Shown in pieces: positions 56,180 through 64,000 of a stretch of 64,000 nt of DNA (positions are counted from its first letter, which is position 1; every line of letters starts with the position of its first letter). Source of the DNA: Gammaproteobacteria bacterium (lineage in GTDB: Bacteria; Pseudomonadota; Gammaproteobacteria; Pseudomonadales; JAUIET01); contig JAUIET010000003.1 of NCBI GenBank assembly GCA_030429735.1, positions 1 through 64,000 on the forward strand. Reading direction: 5' to 3'. Both the position numbers and the translations under genes were made by a program. The notes beneath the pieces are model-generated. The model searched no databases and was not told where the DNA came from. It worked only from the letters and a program-made list of their open reading frames with translations.

Positions 56180-57916
56180 CTACTCCAGTCGCGCTTCAAC
56201 GGCATCAAGAAAACCGAACATATCTACCACGTTTTCCTTATCGGGCTCACTGGTTTTTCCTTTAATATCGCCGGTGATAGTGCCATCGGCCACGGTTTCT
56301 ATCAAAGCGTCTTTGAGTTTGCTGGCATAGTCCAGCAATGCTGCATTGTCTTCGCGCTCACCGAGTGTTGCCAATGCATTCGCCAGCGCGTAAAGAAGTG
56401 CTGACGAATTGAACAGCGCCACCTCTCCATCTGACTCCAGATATTTTAAGTACAAATCATGCGCTGTGCCGTGCGGTGCTTCGTACAACATGGTGCCGTC
56501 CTTGCTTTCAATAATAGAACTGGCAGTGGCCAGGCTGCCACCCAAGGCCGCCGAGATATCAGAGAAAATATCCCCATCCAGGTTTTGAGCTGGGTACGAA
56601 CCGTTGCGCGGTGGGTCGGTAATCAATTTCTTCAATTGGCTGGACGGGCGCATGATCATGAACGAAGGGGGCGGCGTGTCTTGCTTGGCAAGTTCTCGGC
56701 GCACCTGTGTGATCACGGCGCTGAATACTTCATCGTATTCCATGTATTCACGCTTCAAGCCAAAGTACACCTCCTTGTTGTTTCTGGAGGCATCACTGAA
56801 CACCTGGCGAACCCAATCTATGATCGCTTCGCGGTCATTGGACATGAGCAGCACAGGGTCATTCCTGTTGACACGGCGGGCGTGCTTTTCATCGCCATCA
56901 ACAATGACTTTTAAAATACCGTCCTCGCTCATGGGTGCGTTGTAACTGCCGTACTGATCTCCGCCACCGGCACTCATGCGTGAAATAGAAACCCGCGTCT
57001 TACGTTCTGACAAACCGTAGCGCTTCAGTTCTTCAACCAGCTTGTACAGCTTGCGACCCGTGGTATTGTCTGGCACGCCCCACAAAGCACGTTCAGGGGG
57101 GTTGGCAACAATTCGCGCAGCCTGGGCATCAATCAACTCATAGTGATACTCTAACCCCAGCTCCGCAAACTTTTGCCGGTAGTCCGCTTCGAAAATTGCT
57201 TCGATAGCTTCGCGCATAACGCCGTCATATCCGGGAATCACGGTGTCTTTAAGCCCCAGATAGGTATCGCGTTTTTCATCGACTGCCCGGGTAAAGAAGC
57301 TATGCGCCCACTGTTTTACCTTATCGATATCGTTCGTAGCGAGCAACCAGGGATCGCCTTTGTTGATAAAACGGCGATGCAACTCCTGCGGTTCGCCGCT
57401 GCTGCCCACAAACATCAGCTTGAGCACGCCGGTATCGCTCGCGAGCATATTGTGGCTGTGCTTGATACCGCCTGTTTCCATGGTATCAACCACAATATCG
57501 CGGTCCTTCCAACCGGGCCTTCTCAGCTCAAGGTTTCGAAACGGGATGTCTTCCCGAATGATATTGCCGCCAATACCCTTGCGTATAGCACCATTAGGTG
57601 ATTTGGTTGCCAGGCGGTGTAATTTGCTTTCATCAATATGCGGGTGCTTGGCCAGCAAATCATCCAACTGCTGCCGATTGACCGTCATGCCCGCATTTTT
57701 GATGCCAACGCCATACTCTTTCAAGGCATTGATAGCATCAAGCACCGCCTCACCATTGCTCAGCAAGCGATTCTCTGCGGTCAGATCGATCTCTACCAAT
57801 GCGATATCGAGTCGGCTGGTGACAAATTGCTGCAGAATCCGCTCAAAAGCGACTTGCGCCATCTCATCGCCATGCAGAACCACCAAAGGGTTTTCTACGG
57901 CTAATTTCTTACTCAT
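56180..57916 (-). CDS. icd: isocitrate dehydrogenase with an internal domain duplication
   Basis: 578 aa, longer than the roughly 400-415 aa of dimeric eukaryote-like NADP enzymes. N-terminal GDEMAQVAFERIL, SPNGAIRKGIGGNIIRED and the catalytic-region EYHYELIDAQAARIV, NLDGDIFSDISAALGGSLA and APHGTAHDLYLKY support IDH. Residues about 138-250 (VVDTMETGG ... DPWLLATND) and about 306-412 (RVSISRMSAGGGDQY ... DPVLLMSND) are recognisably repeats of one another; the second has the GDQY of classic enzymes. Converts isocitrate to 2-oxoglutarate in the TCA cycle; NAD or NADP use cannot be decided. Confidence 0.88.
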   Translation of the reverse strand: MSKKLAVENPLVVLHGDEMAQVAFERILQQFVTSRLDIALVEIDLTAENRLLSNGEAVLDAINALKEYGVGIKNAGMTVNRQQLDDLLAKHPHIDESKLHRLATKSPNGAIRKGIGGNIIREDIPFRNLELRRPGWKDRDIVVDTMETGGIKHSHNMLASDTGVLKLMFVGSSGEPQELHRRFINKGDPWLLATNDIDKVKQWAHSFFTRAVDEKRDTYLGLKDTVIPGYDGVMREAIEAIFEADYRQKFAELGLEYHYELIDAQAARIVANPPERALWGVPDNTTGRKLYKLVEELKRYGLSERKTRVSISRMSAGGGDQYGSYNAPMSEDGILKVIVDGDEKHARRVNRNDPVLLMSNDREAIIDWVRQVFSDASRNNKEVYFGLKREYMEYDEVFSAVITQVRRELAKQDTPPPSFMIMRPSSQLKKLITDPPRNGSYPAQNLDGDIFSDISAALGGSLATASSIIESKDGTMLYEAPHGTAHDLYLKYLESDGEVALFNSSALLYALANALATLGEREDNAALLDYASKLKDALIETVADGTITGDIKGKTSEPDKENVVDMFGFLDAVEARLE

Positions 57917-58019
57917 ATCGCGCCTTTGTCCTTGTCACTCATTGCACGCAGAATAGATAGCCCACAGATTGAATGCAAGTTATAGTCTTGGCCTGATTTG
58001 TTACACCAAGGGGGCCACA

Positions 58020-58418
58020 ATGCCTGCCAAGATAATCCTATGGTTTTCCGCTGTTATGCTCGGTCTTTACGGCCTTGCCTGTTTTTTTGATGCCAGTTTG
58101 GCGGCCGGTTATGCAGGTCTGGCGATCACAAATACTGATGCCAGAATTGAGATGATCTCAATGTACGGTGGCGTGCAGATCGCTGTTGCCTTGTACTGTT
58201 TATTCGGCGTCATGAGGCCTGCGCACTACCAGCAATCGGCATTGTTATTGCTGGTGCTGGTGTTTGGTGGGCTGGTCATGGGCCGCAGTTATGGCCTGTT
58301 AACAGGTAGCGACGGCGCTACACTGTACACCTATGGCGCACTCGGCTATGAGGTTTTTTCACTGCTGTTCGCATTGTTTGCCATGAGTCGGCAAAGCCCG
58401 CCACATAGCGCGGAATAA
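58020..58418 (+). CDS. DUF4345 integral membrane protein
   Basis: 132 aa from ATG 58020 (MPAKIILWFSAVM); the track ORF adds 17 residues. Four hydrophobic helices fill the protein, with GYAGLAITNTDARIEMISMYGGVQIA typical of DUF4345 proteins (here split: AITNTDARIEMISMYGG). No function is known. It is alone between icd and rpoS and points towards rpoS. Confidence 0.8.
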   Translation: MPAKIILWFSAVMLGLYGLACFFDASLAAGYAGLAITNTDARIEMISMYGGVQIAVALYCLFGVMRPAHYQQSALLLLVLVFGGLVMGRSYGLLTGSDGATLYTYGALGYEVFSLLFALFAMSRQSPPHSAE

Positions 58419-58435
58419 CGCAGCTTAGAGAGTGT

Positions 58436-59590
58436 TCAGGCCTCGCTGAACACCGACTCGCTATTGAGCCCCTGCTTTTCCAGAATCCCGCGCAGACGCT
58501 TGAGCGCTTCTACCTGAATTTGACGAACCCGCTCACGGGTCAGGCCAATTTCATGACCCACCATCTCCAGGGTGCTGGGTTCATGGCCAAGCAAGCCGAA
58601 GCGTCTGGCGATTACTTCACGCTGCTTTTCAGACAATTCCAGCAACCAGGCACTGATGCTGGCGCGCATATCGCTGTCTTGAAGTAAGGTTTGCGGGTCA
58701 GATACTTTTTGGTCCGCAATAGTATCCAGCACTGTTTTATCGGAATCGGCACTGAGTGGTGTATCCACTGACGTTACGCGCTCATTCAGTTTGAGCATCT
58801 TCTTAACGTCATCAATGGGCTTGTCCAGTAGCTCGGCAATTTCTTCCGCACTGGGCTCATGGTCAAGTTTCTGAGCCAGTTCGCGCGCAGCACGCAGATA
58901 CACGTTCAGCTCTTTAACCACGTGTATTGGCAGGCGAATGGTTCGAGTCTGGTTCATGATGGCGCGTTCGATGGTTTGTCGAATCCACCAGGTGGCATAC
59001 GTTGAGAAGCGGAAGCCACGCTCCGGATCAAACTTCTCTACGGCTCGAATCAAACCCAGATTGCCCTCTTCAATAAGATCGAGCAAAGACAGGCCTCGAT
59101 TCAGATAACGTCTGGCGATCTTGACCACCAACCGCAGATTACTTTCAATCATGCGCTTGCGCCCGGCGTCTTCGCCGCGTTGCGCCATGCGCGCAAAATG
59201 CACTTCCTCTTCCGCTGATAACAGCGGGGAAAAACCAATCTCACTCAGATACAGCTGAGTGGCGTCGAAATTTCCACTGACATCTTCTTCCCGTTCTTCA
59301 CGAATCTCACGAACCGGGTCAGTATTGATTTTTTTGCCCGCCTTGGCCTTGGCCTTGGTTTTACTAACCTTTGCGCCTTTTGCTGAAGCCTCTTCTGTTT
59401 GAACTTTACGCGGACGACCACGTTTTGGCTTGGCGTTTTCTACGGGTTCTTGTATTTCCAATGTTTCGGTCACTTGTTCGTCATTTTGAGCGGTGGCGGG
59501 TGCGGCCGTTTTGGCCGGTTTCCTGGGACGTCCTTTTTGCTGTTTAGAACCACCTGATTCAGGTAGAGCATTTTCGTTCCCAGCTTGCAT
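58436..59590 (-). CDS. rpoS: RNA polymerase sigma factor RpoS with an AT-hook-like N-terminal extension
   Basis: Stationary-phase sigma factor: regions 1.2 ([21 protein letters not shown]), 2 ([27 protein letters not shown]), 3 and 4 ([18 protein letters not shown]) are complete. The start is set at ATG 59590 (384 aa), with AAGGTG 5-6 nt upstream; GTG 59626 has no site. About 108 residues precede DATQLYL, against about 55 in E. coli; they are Lys/Ala-rich and contain two GRPRK AT-hook cores (20-24 and 58-62). Downstream of nlpD, as usual. Confidence 0.96.
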   Translation of the reverse strand: MQAGNENALPESGGSKQQKGRPRKPAKTAAPATAQNDEQVTETLEIQEPVENAKPKRGRPRKVQTEEASAKGAKVSKTKAKAKAGKKINTDPVREIREEREEDVSGNFDATQLYLSEIGFSPLLSAEEEVHFARMAQRGEDAGRKRMIESNLRLVVKIARRYLNRGLSLLDLIEEGNLGLIRAVEKFDPERGFRFSTYATWWIRQTIERAIMNQTRTIRLPIHVVKELNVYLRAARELAQKLDHEPSAEEIAELLDKPIDDVKKMLKLNERVTSVDTPLSADSDKTVLDTIADQKVSDPQTLLQDSDMRASISAWLLELSEKQREVIARRFGLLGHEPSTLEMVGHEIGLTRERVRQIQVEALKRLRGILEKQGLNSESVFSEA

Positions 59591-59669
59591 AACAACACCT
59601 TCTTTTGTCAGTTTCATACTTTTCACAAATAAGGGTCGCTAAAGTATAGACGCTGATTTGTGAGCCTGT

Positions 59670-59695
59670 TCAACAATTCATTGCAAAATTGTTGA
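59670..59695 (-). promoter_or_regulatory. inverted repeat in the nlpD-rpoS spacer
   Basis: TCAACAATT/AATTGTTGA, a 9-bp perfect inverted repeat with an 8-nt loop, lies 80-105 nt upstream of the rpoS ATG. It could be an operator or a leader hairpin affecting rpoS translation; no T-tract follows, so it is not a terminator. Confidence 0.35.
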
Positions 59696-59776
59696 CGTTT
59701 ATTTTCGTTGTGCTGGCGTGTTCTGTGCATAAAGCCTCCGCACAGACACTCCCTGATACGCTGCAGTTAATTTGGT

Positions 59777-60532
59777 TCATCCTCGCTTTGGTAAAAAACT
59801 CAAAGGATTAACCGGCTTTCCTGACTTGCGTATTTCAAAGTGCAGCTTCGCCTGGCGAGCGACACCACTCTTACCTATTTCGGCAATCTTCTGTCCTTCT
59901 TTAACGTGCTCGCCTTCTTTGACCAGCAGGCGACTGTTATAGGCATACGCGCTAAGATAGTCAGCATTGTGTTTAACAATCAGCAAATTTCCATACCCGC
60001 GTATACCATTCCCTGCGTACACTACTTTCCCTGCCCTGGTTGAGTACACTGCTTGACCAAGCACGCCCTCAATGTCGATCCCTTTGCTCGCAAGCTGTCC
60101 GCCTGAATTTTGACCAAACCGGCTAAGCACTCGCCCATTGGTGGGCCAATGCCAGGCAGCGCTTGCAAGCGACGACGGCGGCACAACCGACCTGGGTCGC
60201 GCGGTTGGCCTAATGGGCGCAGCCGCCTTCGCCGTTCTCGCGGTAATCAGTTGCAGGCGCTCACCAGCGTGAATCACATACGGCGCTGGAATGTCATTTA
60301 CTTTGGCAAGCCGTTTGAAGTCTTGCCCGTACATCCAGGCAATTGAATACAAGGTCTCGCCACGACGCACCGTGTGTTTTCCTGATGCCGGCATAGCCTG
60401 TCGAGCAAGCTTAGTTCGGCTGCTCGATACCGAGTCGCGTTCAACAACTGGTATAGCACTGCCGCTACACGCCGTTACGAACACACACAGTACGAGACAA
60501 AAAAGCCGCGTTGTGGATTGCCATGCCCACAT
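59777..60532 (-). CDS. nlpD: murein hydrolase activator NlpD
   Basis: 251 aa lipoprotein (FVTACS, lipid Cys 22) with a LysM domain (HTVRRGETLYSIAWMYGQD, near 53) and a C-terminal LytM/M23 domain (near 125-250). The LytM metal site is degenerate: LASKGIDIEG lacks the first His of HxxxD-type sites, as in NlpD proteins that activate amidases at the septum instead of cutting peptidoglycan. Its coding region and downstream spacer probably hold rpoS promoters. Confidence 0.94.
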   Translation of the reverse strand: MWAWQSTTRLFCLVLCVFVTACSGSAIPVVERDSVSSSRTKLARQAMPASGKHTVRRGETLYSIAWMYGQDFKRLAKVNDIPAPYVIHAGERLQLITARTAKAAAPIRPTARPRSVVPPSSLASAAWHWPTNGRVLSRFGQNSGGQLASKGIDIEGVLGQAVYSTRAGKVVYAGNGIRGYGNLLIVKHNADYLSAYAYNSRLLVKEGEHVKEGQKIAEIGKSGVARQAKLHFEIRKSGKPVNPLSFLPKRG

Positions 60533-60670
60533 TATTACTCATTCCGAAATGCCGAGTACCATGCTGCAATCAAATCGATATCAGCGCAAGCCGAAACGCG
60601 ATAATGTATTAAGAAATGGTCTTATGTCACTGTTTTAGAAGATAATTGTTCGGGAATTTTAGAACAGACA

Positions 60671-61588
60671 TTAAGAATCAGGCGATTGCTCACTCGGACC
60701 CAGCCGCGACATCAGATACACCAACACCACGCCTAGCACCATCAGCAACACTACGGTTATCGTGTATGGGTCCTGGCCCGTTAACTGCGCAAACTCGGCT
60801 GGCATCAGATTCTCTGTGCGCAATGCCACCACTCGGCCGTCGGATTTTTCGAAGCTTTCCACCGCATGCTGCCATGGCCATACCATTGCCAGAGAGCCTG
60901 CAAGAAAACCTGTTAGCAAAGCCAGTACCGGAGCTCGAAATCGATTGATCAGGTAAGACAACACATGAGAAAAGCCAAGTAAGCCAAGCAGGCAACCCGA
61001 TGCGAAGGTAACTATAAATACAAGATCAAACGACTTCAGGGCGTTGATTACCGTAGGGTACATACCAATGATTAGCAAAATGAAGCTGCCTGATATGCCG
61101 GGCAGAATCATCGCGCAGATTGCAATCGCGCCGCTGAAAAAAATGGTCGCGGTGGTAGGCTCTATGTCACTGGGCCTAATATTGCCAATGAATACAGCCA
61201 CAACAATGCCAAGCAACAGAAATACACTCTCCTGCCAGCGCCAGCGAACCTGGGTGCCAAGATAAACACAGGACGCAAGAATCAGCCCAAAGAAAAACCC
61301 CCACACACAACTGGGGTAGTTTTCCAGCAGCCAGCTGATTATTCGCGCCAAAGACAGAATACTGATTGCTATTCCAGAGCCAAGCACAGCCAGAAACGTA
61401 CCATCAATGTGAGCCCAGGCGGCGCCGATGCCCTCCTTGAGCAATACGGCTATCGCTGAGGGTACGGATTTGATGGCGTGCAACAGGCGAAAATAAATTC
61501 CGCTAATAAACGCTATTGTACCGCCGGATACGCCAGGCACAACGTCGGCTGCACCCATAGCCGCGCCGGTCAAAAATAATCGCAACAT
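60671..61588 (-). CDS. popT: DUF368/PopT-family undecaprenyl-phosphate flippase
   Basis: 305 aa with eight to ten membrane helices and two characteristic re-entrant motifs, DVVPGVSGGTIAF near 15 and MILPGISGSFILL near 160. DUF368 proteins (PopT) recycle undecaprenyl phosphate across the inner membrane for cell-wall synthesis. It starts 10 bp after pcm and lies between pcm and nlpD, which are neighbours in many gammaproteobacteria. Confidence 0.9.
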   Translation of the reverse strand: MLRLFLTGAAMGAADVVPGVSGGTIAFISGIYFRLLHAIKSVPSAIAVLLKEGIGAAWAHIDGTFLAVLGSGIAISILSLARIISWLLENYPSCVWGFFFGLILASCVYLGTQVRWRWQESVFLLLGIVVAVFIGNIRPSDIEPTTATIFFSGAIAICAMILPGISGSFILLIIGMYPTVINALKSFDLVFIVTFASGCLLGLLGFSHVLSYLINRFRAPVLALLTGFLAGSLAMVWPWQHAVESFEKSDGRVVALRTENLMPAEFAQLTGQDPYTITVVLLMVLGVVLVYLMSRLGPSEQSPDS

Positions 61589-61598
61589 TGCTCAATCC

Positions 61599-62228
61599 TC
61601 AACAGACGCCTGCTTTCAACGGTACAAATCGCACCGGCTCAATACTGTTTACCTGCCAGCCTTGCTCGGTGCGCGTTACTACCTGCAGCTCTTGCTGTGA
61701 CTCTCCAACAGGTGTCACTAGCCGGCCGCCAACTCGCAGCTGTTCGTAAAAGGCCTGCGGAATACTCGCTGGCGCCGCGGTGGAGATAATGACATCAAAC
61801 GGAGACTGGCTTGGCCATCCGGCAAAGCCATCCGCATAGCGTAACTGCACATTGCGAAGCTGCATAAGATTTAGACGACGACGTGCTTTTTCCTGCAGCG
61901 GCCGTATACGCTCTACGCTGTATACTTTCGACACAAGTTGAGCGAGTACAGCCGTCTGGTAGCCGGAACCCGTACCTATCTCAAGCACCTTCTCGGCACT
62001 GCCATGCGCCAACACAAGCTCGGTCATACGCGCAACGATATAGGGCTGCGAGAGGGTTTGCTCAAAGCCTATTGGCAAGGCGCAGTCTTCATAGGCTCTG
62101 TGCGCCAGGGCCTCATCTAGAAATATATGCCTGGGTGTAACCCGCAAGGTATCCAGAACTTTCTCATTACTTATGCCCTGCTCACGCAAACGCTGAATCA
62201 GCCTTTCGCGCGTGCGCTCAGACGTCAT
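61599..62228 (-). CDS. pcm: protein-L-isoaspartate O-methyltransferase
   Basis: 209 aa from ATG 62228, which has AAAGGA 6-7 nt upstream (the track start adds 10 residues). Repairs isoaspartyl damage using SAM. Diagnostic strings: [31 protein letters not shown] (conserved substrate region, here given as [10 protein letters not shown]) and SAM motif [16 protein letters not shown]. surE, usually next to it, is absent: only 88 bp separate pcm from truD. Confidence 0.95.
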   Translation of the reverse strand: MTSERTRERLIQRLREQGISNEKVLDTLRVTPRHIFLDEALAHRAYEDCALPIGFEQTLSQPYIVARMTELVLAHGSAEKVLEIGTGSGYQTAVLAQLVSKVYSVERIRPLQEKARRRLNLMQLRNVQLRYADGFAGWPSQSPFDVIISTAAPASIPQAFYEQLRVGGRLVTPVGESQQELQVVTRTEQGWQVNSIEPVRFVPLKAGVC

Positions 62229-62316
62229 CCCGATTCCTTTGAGGTTAATGCTATTCACTCAGCCACGGGCTCCTGTTGTTCTTTGCCGCAGCATTATACG
62301 CAGCAACAGCTTATTG

Positions 62317-63390
62317 TTAACGCGCGGTTGCTTGCACAATTTCACGTATCAGGCTCGTTGCGTAACTACCTCGGCGCAAACCAAACTCCAATCGCAAGTC
62401 CGTCCCACTTATACGCCACGATAAATCGATGGCCAGGGCCCGTAATGCTCGCCTCGCGGCGCGCATCGATACATCTTCCAGGCCGTCCACGAGCAGGGAG
62501 TCATGACTCATTGCCTTGCGCTCCAGTGCCAGCGCTGCACCTTGCGGTTGCAGACCACCGTTTCCATGCAAGGGTCCAGTTGGATGCAACTCGCCTGCTA
62601 TAACGCGGTTTTGCAGCGTGTCATCAAGCGGCTGACTGAACACGCTGTTACTGGCCTCCAGCTGCAAAACGTCACCATCAATGGCCCTGTTCCACAGGCC
62701 GGCCTCAATACGGTCTGATAACGCGCGATTAAACAGCAAGGCACGGCTTGCCGACAGCAGAAAGCCATCTTTGCCGCGAGCCTTGAACGTGCGCTTGCGA
62801 CGTTTTTTAAGCCGCTCGAACATTGAATACGCCGCCGCAATATTCGAACCATTGTAGCCAAAGCGCTGCTCGCCGAAGTAATTGGGAAAGCCACCCGTTT
62901 TGATCTGCTGCAGTCGAGCTTCAAGCTCGGTAGGCGGACAGGACAACTCACAGAGATTGATACTGAAATAATTCGCACGGTGCGAGCCAATACGCAACTT
63001 CTTGCTGTGCCTTTTGCTGTCTATAACGCGCAAATTCTCTGCTTCAAGCTGAGCCCAATCCGGCGTCATGTGCACACCGCAATGCACGCTAAACCATTGC
63101 CGCGTAACGGCCCGCCGATCTTTTAAACCGCAATAGCCGATACCCGCAGAATTCACCTTTGTAAGCCGCTGCAGGGCAAGCGCAATGTCAGCCGTGTTCA
63201 GGTCCCGCTTCTCAATGTACACACAGACATGCTCACCGTGCCCATCCAACTGAAAGCCAAGGTCCTCGTGAACGATAAAGTCCTCGCATGTGGCTTTAAG
63301 ACACGCTGTTGCATCAGGAGTACCGTACGCGTATCGAAATGCTGGAATAGCGGAAGCAGTCGCTTGATCTTGCCGCGACGGATCAGACAT
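62317..63390 (-). CDS. truD: tRNA pseudouridine(13) synthase TruD
   Basis: 357 aa (E. coli 349). The N-terminal YIEKRDLNTADIA, the catalytic-Asp region GYCGLKDRRAVTRQWFS (near 80-96) and NYFGEQRFG are all TruD signatures, followed by the insertion domain. Makes pseudouridine 13 in tRNA-Glu. It begins immediately after the ispF stop. Confidence 0.95.
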   Translation of the reverse strand: MSDPSRQDQATASAIPAFRYAYGTPDATACLKATCEDFIVHEDLGFQLDGHGEHVCVYIEKRDLNTADIALALQRLTKVNSAGIGYCGLKDRRAVTRQWFSVHCGVHMTPDWAQLEAENLRVIDSKRHSKKLRIGSHRANYFSINLCELSCPPTELEARLQQIKTGGFPNYFGEQRFGYNGSNIAAAYSMFERLKKRRKRTFKARGKDGFLLSASRALLFNRALSDRIEAGLWNRAIDGDVLQLEASNSVFSQPLDDTLQNRVIAGELHPTGPLHGNGGLQPQGAALALERKAMSHDSLLVDGLEDVSMRAARRALRALAIDLSWRISGTDLRLEFGLRRGSYATSLIREIVQATAR

Positions 63391-63882
63391 TCAAGAGGTG
63401 AGCTCTATCAAAACCACAGCATGCGCAGCCAAACCCTCACTGCGACCAAGATAGCCGAGTTTCTCGGTGGTTGTTGCTTTAACATTAATGCACTCAACGG
63501 CACATCCGCACACCGTCGCGATGCTTGTTCGCATACTGTCTTTGTGATTCTGCACCCGGGGTTGCTGAGCGACAATTGTTACGTCGGCATTCACCAATGC
63601 AAAGCCGCACTGCTGCAGCTTGTTCACGGTTTGCTTAAGCAGCTCTTTGCTATCAATCCCGCGTAATGATGGATCGCTGTCTGGGAAATGCTCACCAATA
63701 TCACCAAGGCCAGCAGCACCAAACAGCGCGTCGCATAGCGCATGCAGTACAACGTCGCCATCGGAATGCGCTTTAACGCCACGTTCGTGGGGTATAGGCA
63801 CGCCACCCAGCATCACATGGTCGCCGTCACCGTGATTGTCTTTAAATGCGTGAACGTCATAGCCATGGCCTACGCGAATCAT
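63391..63882 (-). CDS. ispF: 2-C-methyl-D-erythritol 2,4-cyclodiphosphate synthase
   Basis: 163 aa MEP-pathway enzyme. The zinc ligands D9 and H11 (GYDVH) and the His in [17 protein letters not shown] are present, as are [12 protein letters not shown] and the C-terminal [18 protein letters not shown]. It is 2 bp downstream of ispD and directly adjacent to truD. Confidence 0.97.
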   Translation of the reverse strand: MIRVGHGYDVHAFKDNHGDGDHVMLGGVPIPHERGVKAHSDGDVVLHALCDALFGAAGLGDIGEHFPDSDPSLRGIDSKELLKQTVNKLQQCGFALVNADVTIVAQQPRVQNHKDSMRTSIATVCGCAVECINVKATTTEKLGYLGRSEGLAAHAVVLIELTS

Positions 63883-63884
63883 TT

Positions 63885-64000
63885 TTACGCCTCTTTCAGC
63901 CGCTGACGCAGTGTCGCCTCAATGTAGGCAAGGTCTGCATGATAGGTTAACTTGATATTGTCACGCCGGCCAGGGTGCAACATCACCTTGTATCCCAGGC
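63885..64000 (-). CDS. ispD: 2-C-methyl-D-erythritol 4-phosphate cytidylyltransferase (3' end only)
   Basis: The reading frame enters from the right edge and ends at TAA 63885-63887. The 37 visible residues ([21 protein letters not shown]) match the C-terminus of IspD, where GRxDNIKVT binds substrate. Its position before ispF supports this. Confidence 0.9.
   Translation of the reverse strand, partial: LGYKVMLHPGRRDNIKLTYHADLAYIEATLRQRLKEA

Overview
The window looks like a chromosomal segment of a moderate-GC, probably marine, gammaproteobacterium. The strongest clue is the minus-strand run ispD-ispF-truD-pcm-nlpD-rpoS at the right end, a gammaproteobacterial arrangement (surE is missing and a DUF368/PopT gene sits between pcm and nlpD). 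The genus cannot be fixed from the sequence alone. No insertion sequence, prophage, CRISPR array or rRNA was seen; one tRNA-Ser(GGA) is present.

Layout. (1) 1-587: the N-terminal part of an HvfA-like Cys-rich EGKCG-repeat precursor with a 135-bp higher-order tandem repeat, running off the left edge. (2) 711-14042: housekeeping and envelope genes: an alpha/beta hydrolase lacking its nucleophilic Ser, hrpA, cls, an exported coiled-coil protein, mnmC, a ComFB-like protein, a glutamine cyclotransferase and a PreP-like M16 protease. (3) 14.3-38.7 kb: a phenol-degradation island. A 17-gene minus-strand operon encodes multicomponent phenol hydroxylase (dmpKLMNOP), ferredoxin (dmpQ), catechol 2,3-dioxygenase (dmpB) and the lower meta pathway (dmpC, E, H, F, G), followed by DUF1329, NahD-like isomerase, GST and monooxygenase-fold genes. 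The ring-fission hydrolase gene dmpD is detached and transcribed the opposite way from the far end; dmpI (4-oxalocrotonate tautomerase) is not in the window. Divergent from the operon is the sigma-54 activator dmpR, followed by a four-gene envelope cassette (YCF48-like lipoprotein, MMPL/RND permease, DUF1302 outer-membrane protein, DUF1329 protein).

(4) 38.7-58.4 kb: a truncated GST, a cytochrome-c/propeller lipoprotein, a flavin-reductase-fold protein, a Na+/H+ antiporter, hemB, tRNA-Ser, a low-molecular-weight phosphatase, a Tag-like glycosylase, the ABC-F protein yheS, a Gfo/Idh plus sugar-isomerase pair, yjbQ-abgT, a sulfatase plus MDR oxidoreductase pair, an isocitrate dehydrogenase with an internal duplication, and a DUF4345 protein. 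(5) 58.4-64 kb: rpoS (with an N-terminal extension carrying two AT-hook-like motifs), nlpD, popT, pcm, truD, ispF and partial ispD.

How it works together. Three -24/-12 sigma-54 promoters stand before dmpK, before dmpD and before the envelope cassette; the cassette promoter is a perfect consensus match with DmpR-type upstream sites and an IHF-like site. DmpR keeps the phenol-contacting and zinc-binding residues known from MopR. The simplest reading is one phenol-responsive regulon that covers catabolism plus a dedicated, functionally uncharacterised trans-envelope system (MMPL + DUF1302 + two DUF1329 paralogues). That coupling is the most interesting feature here.
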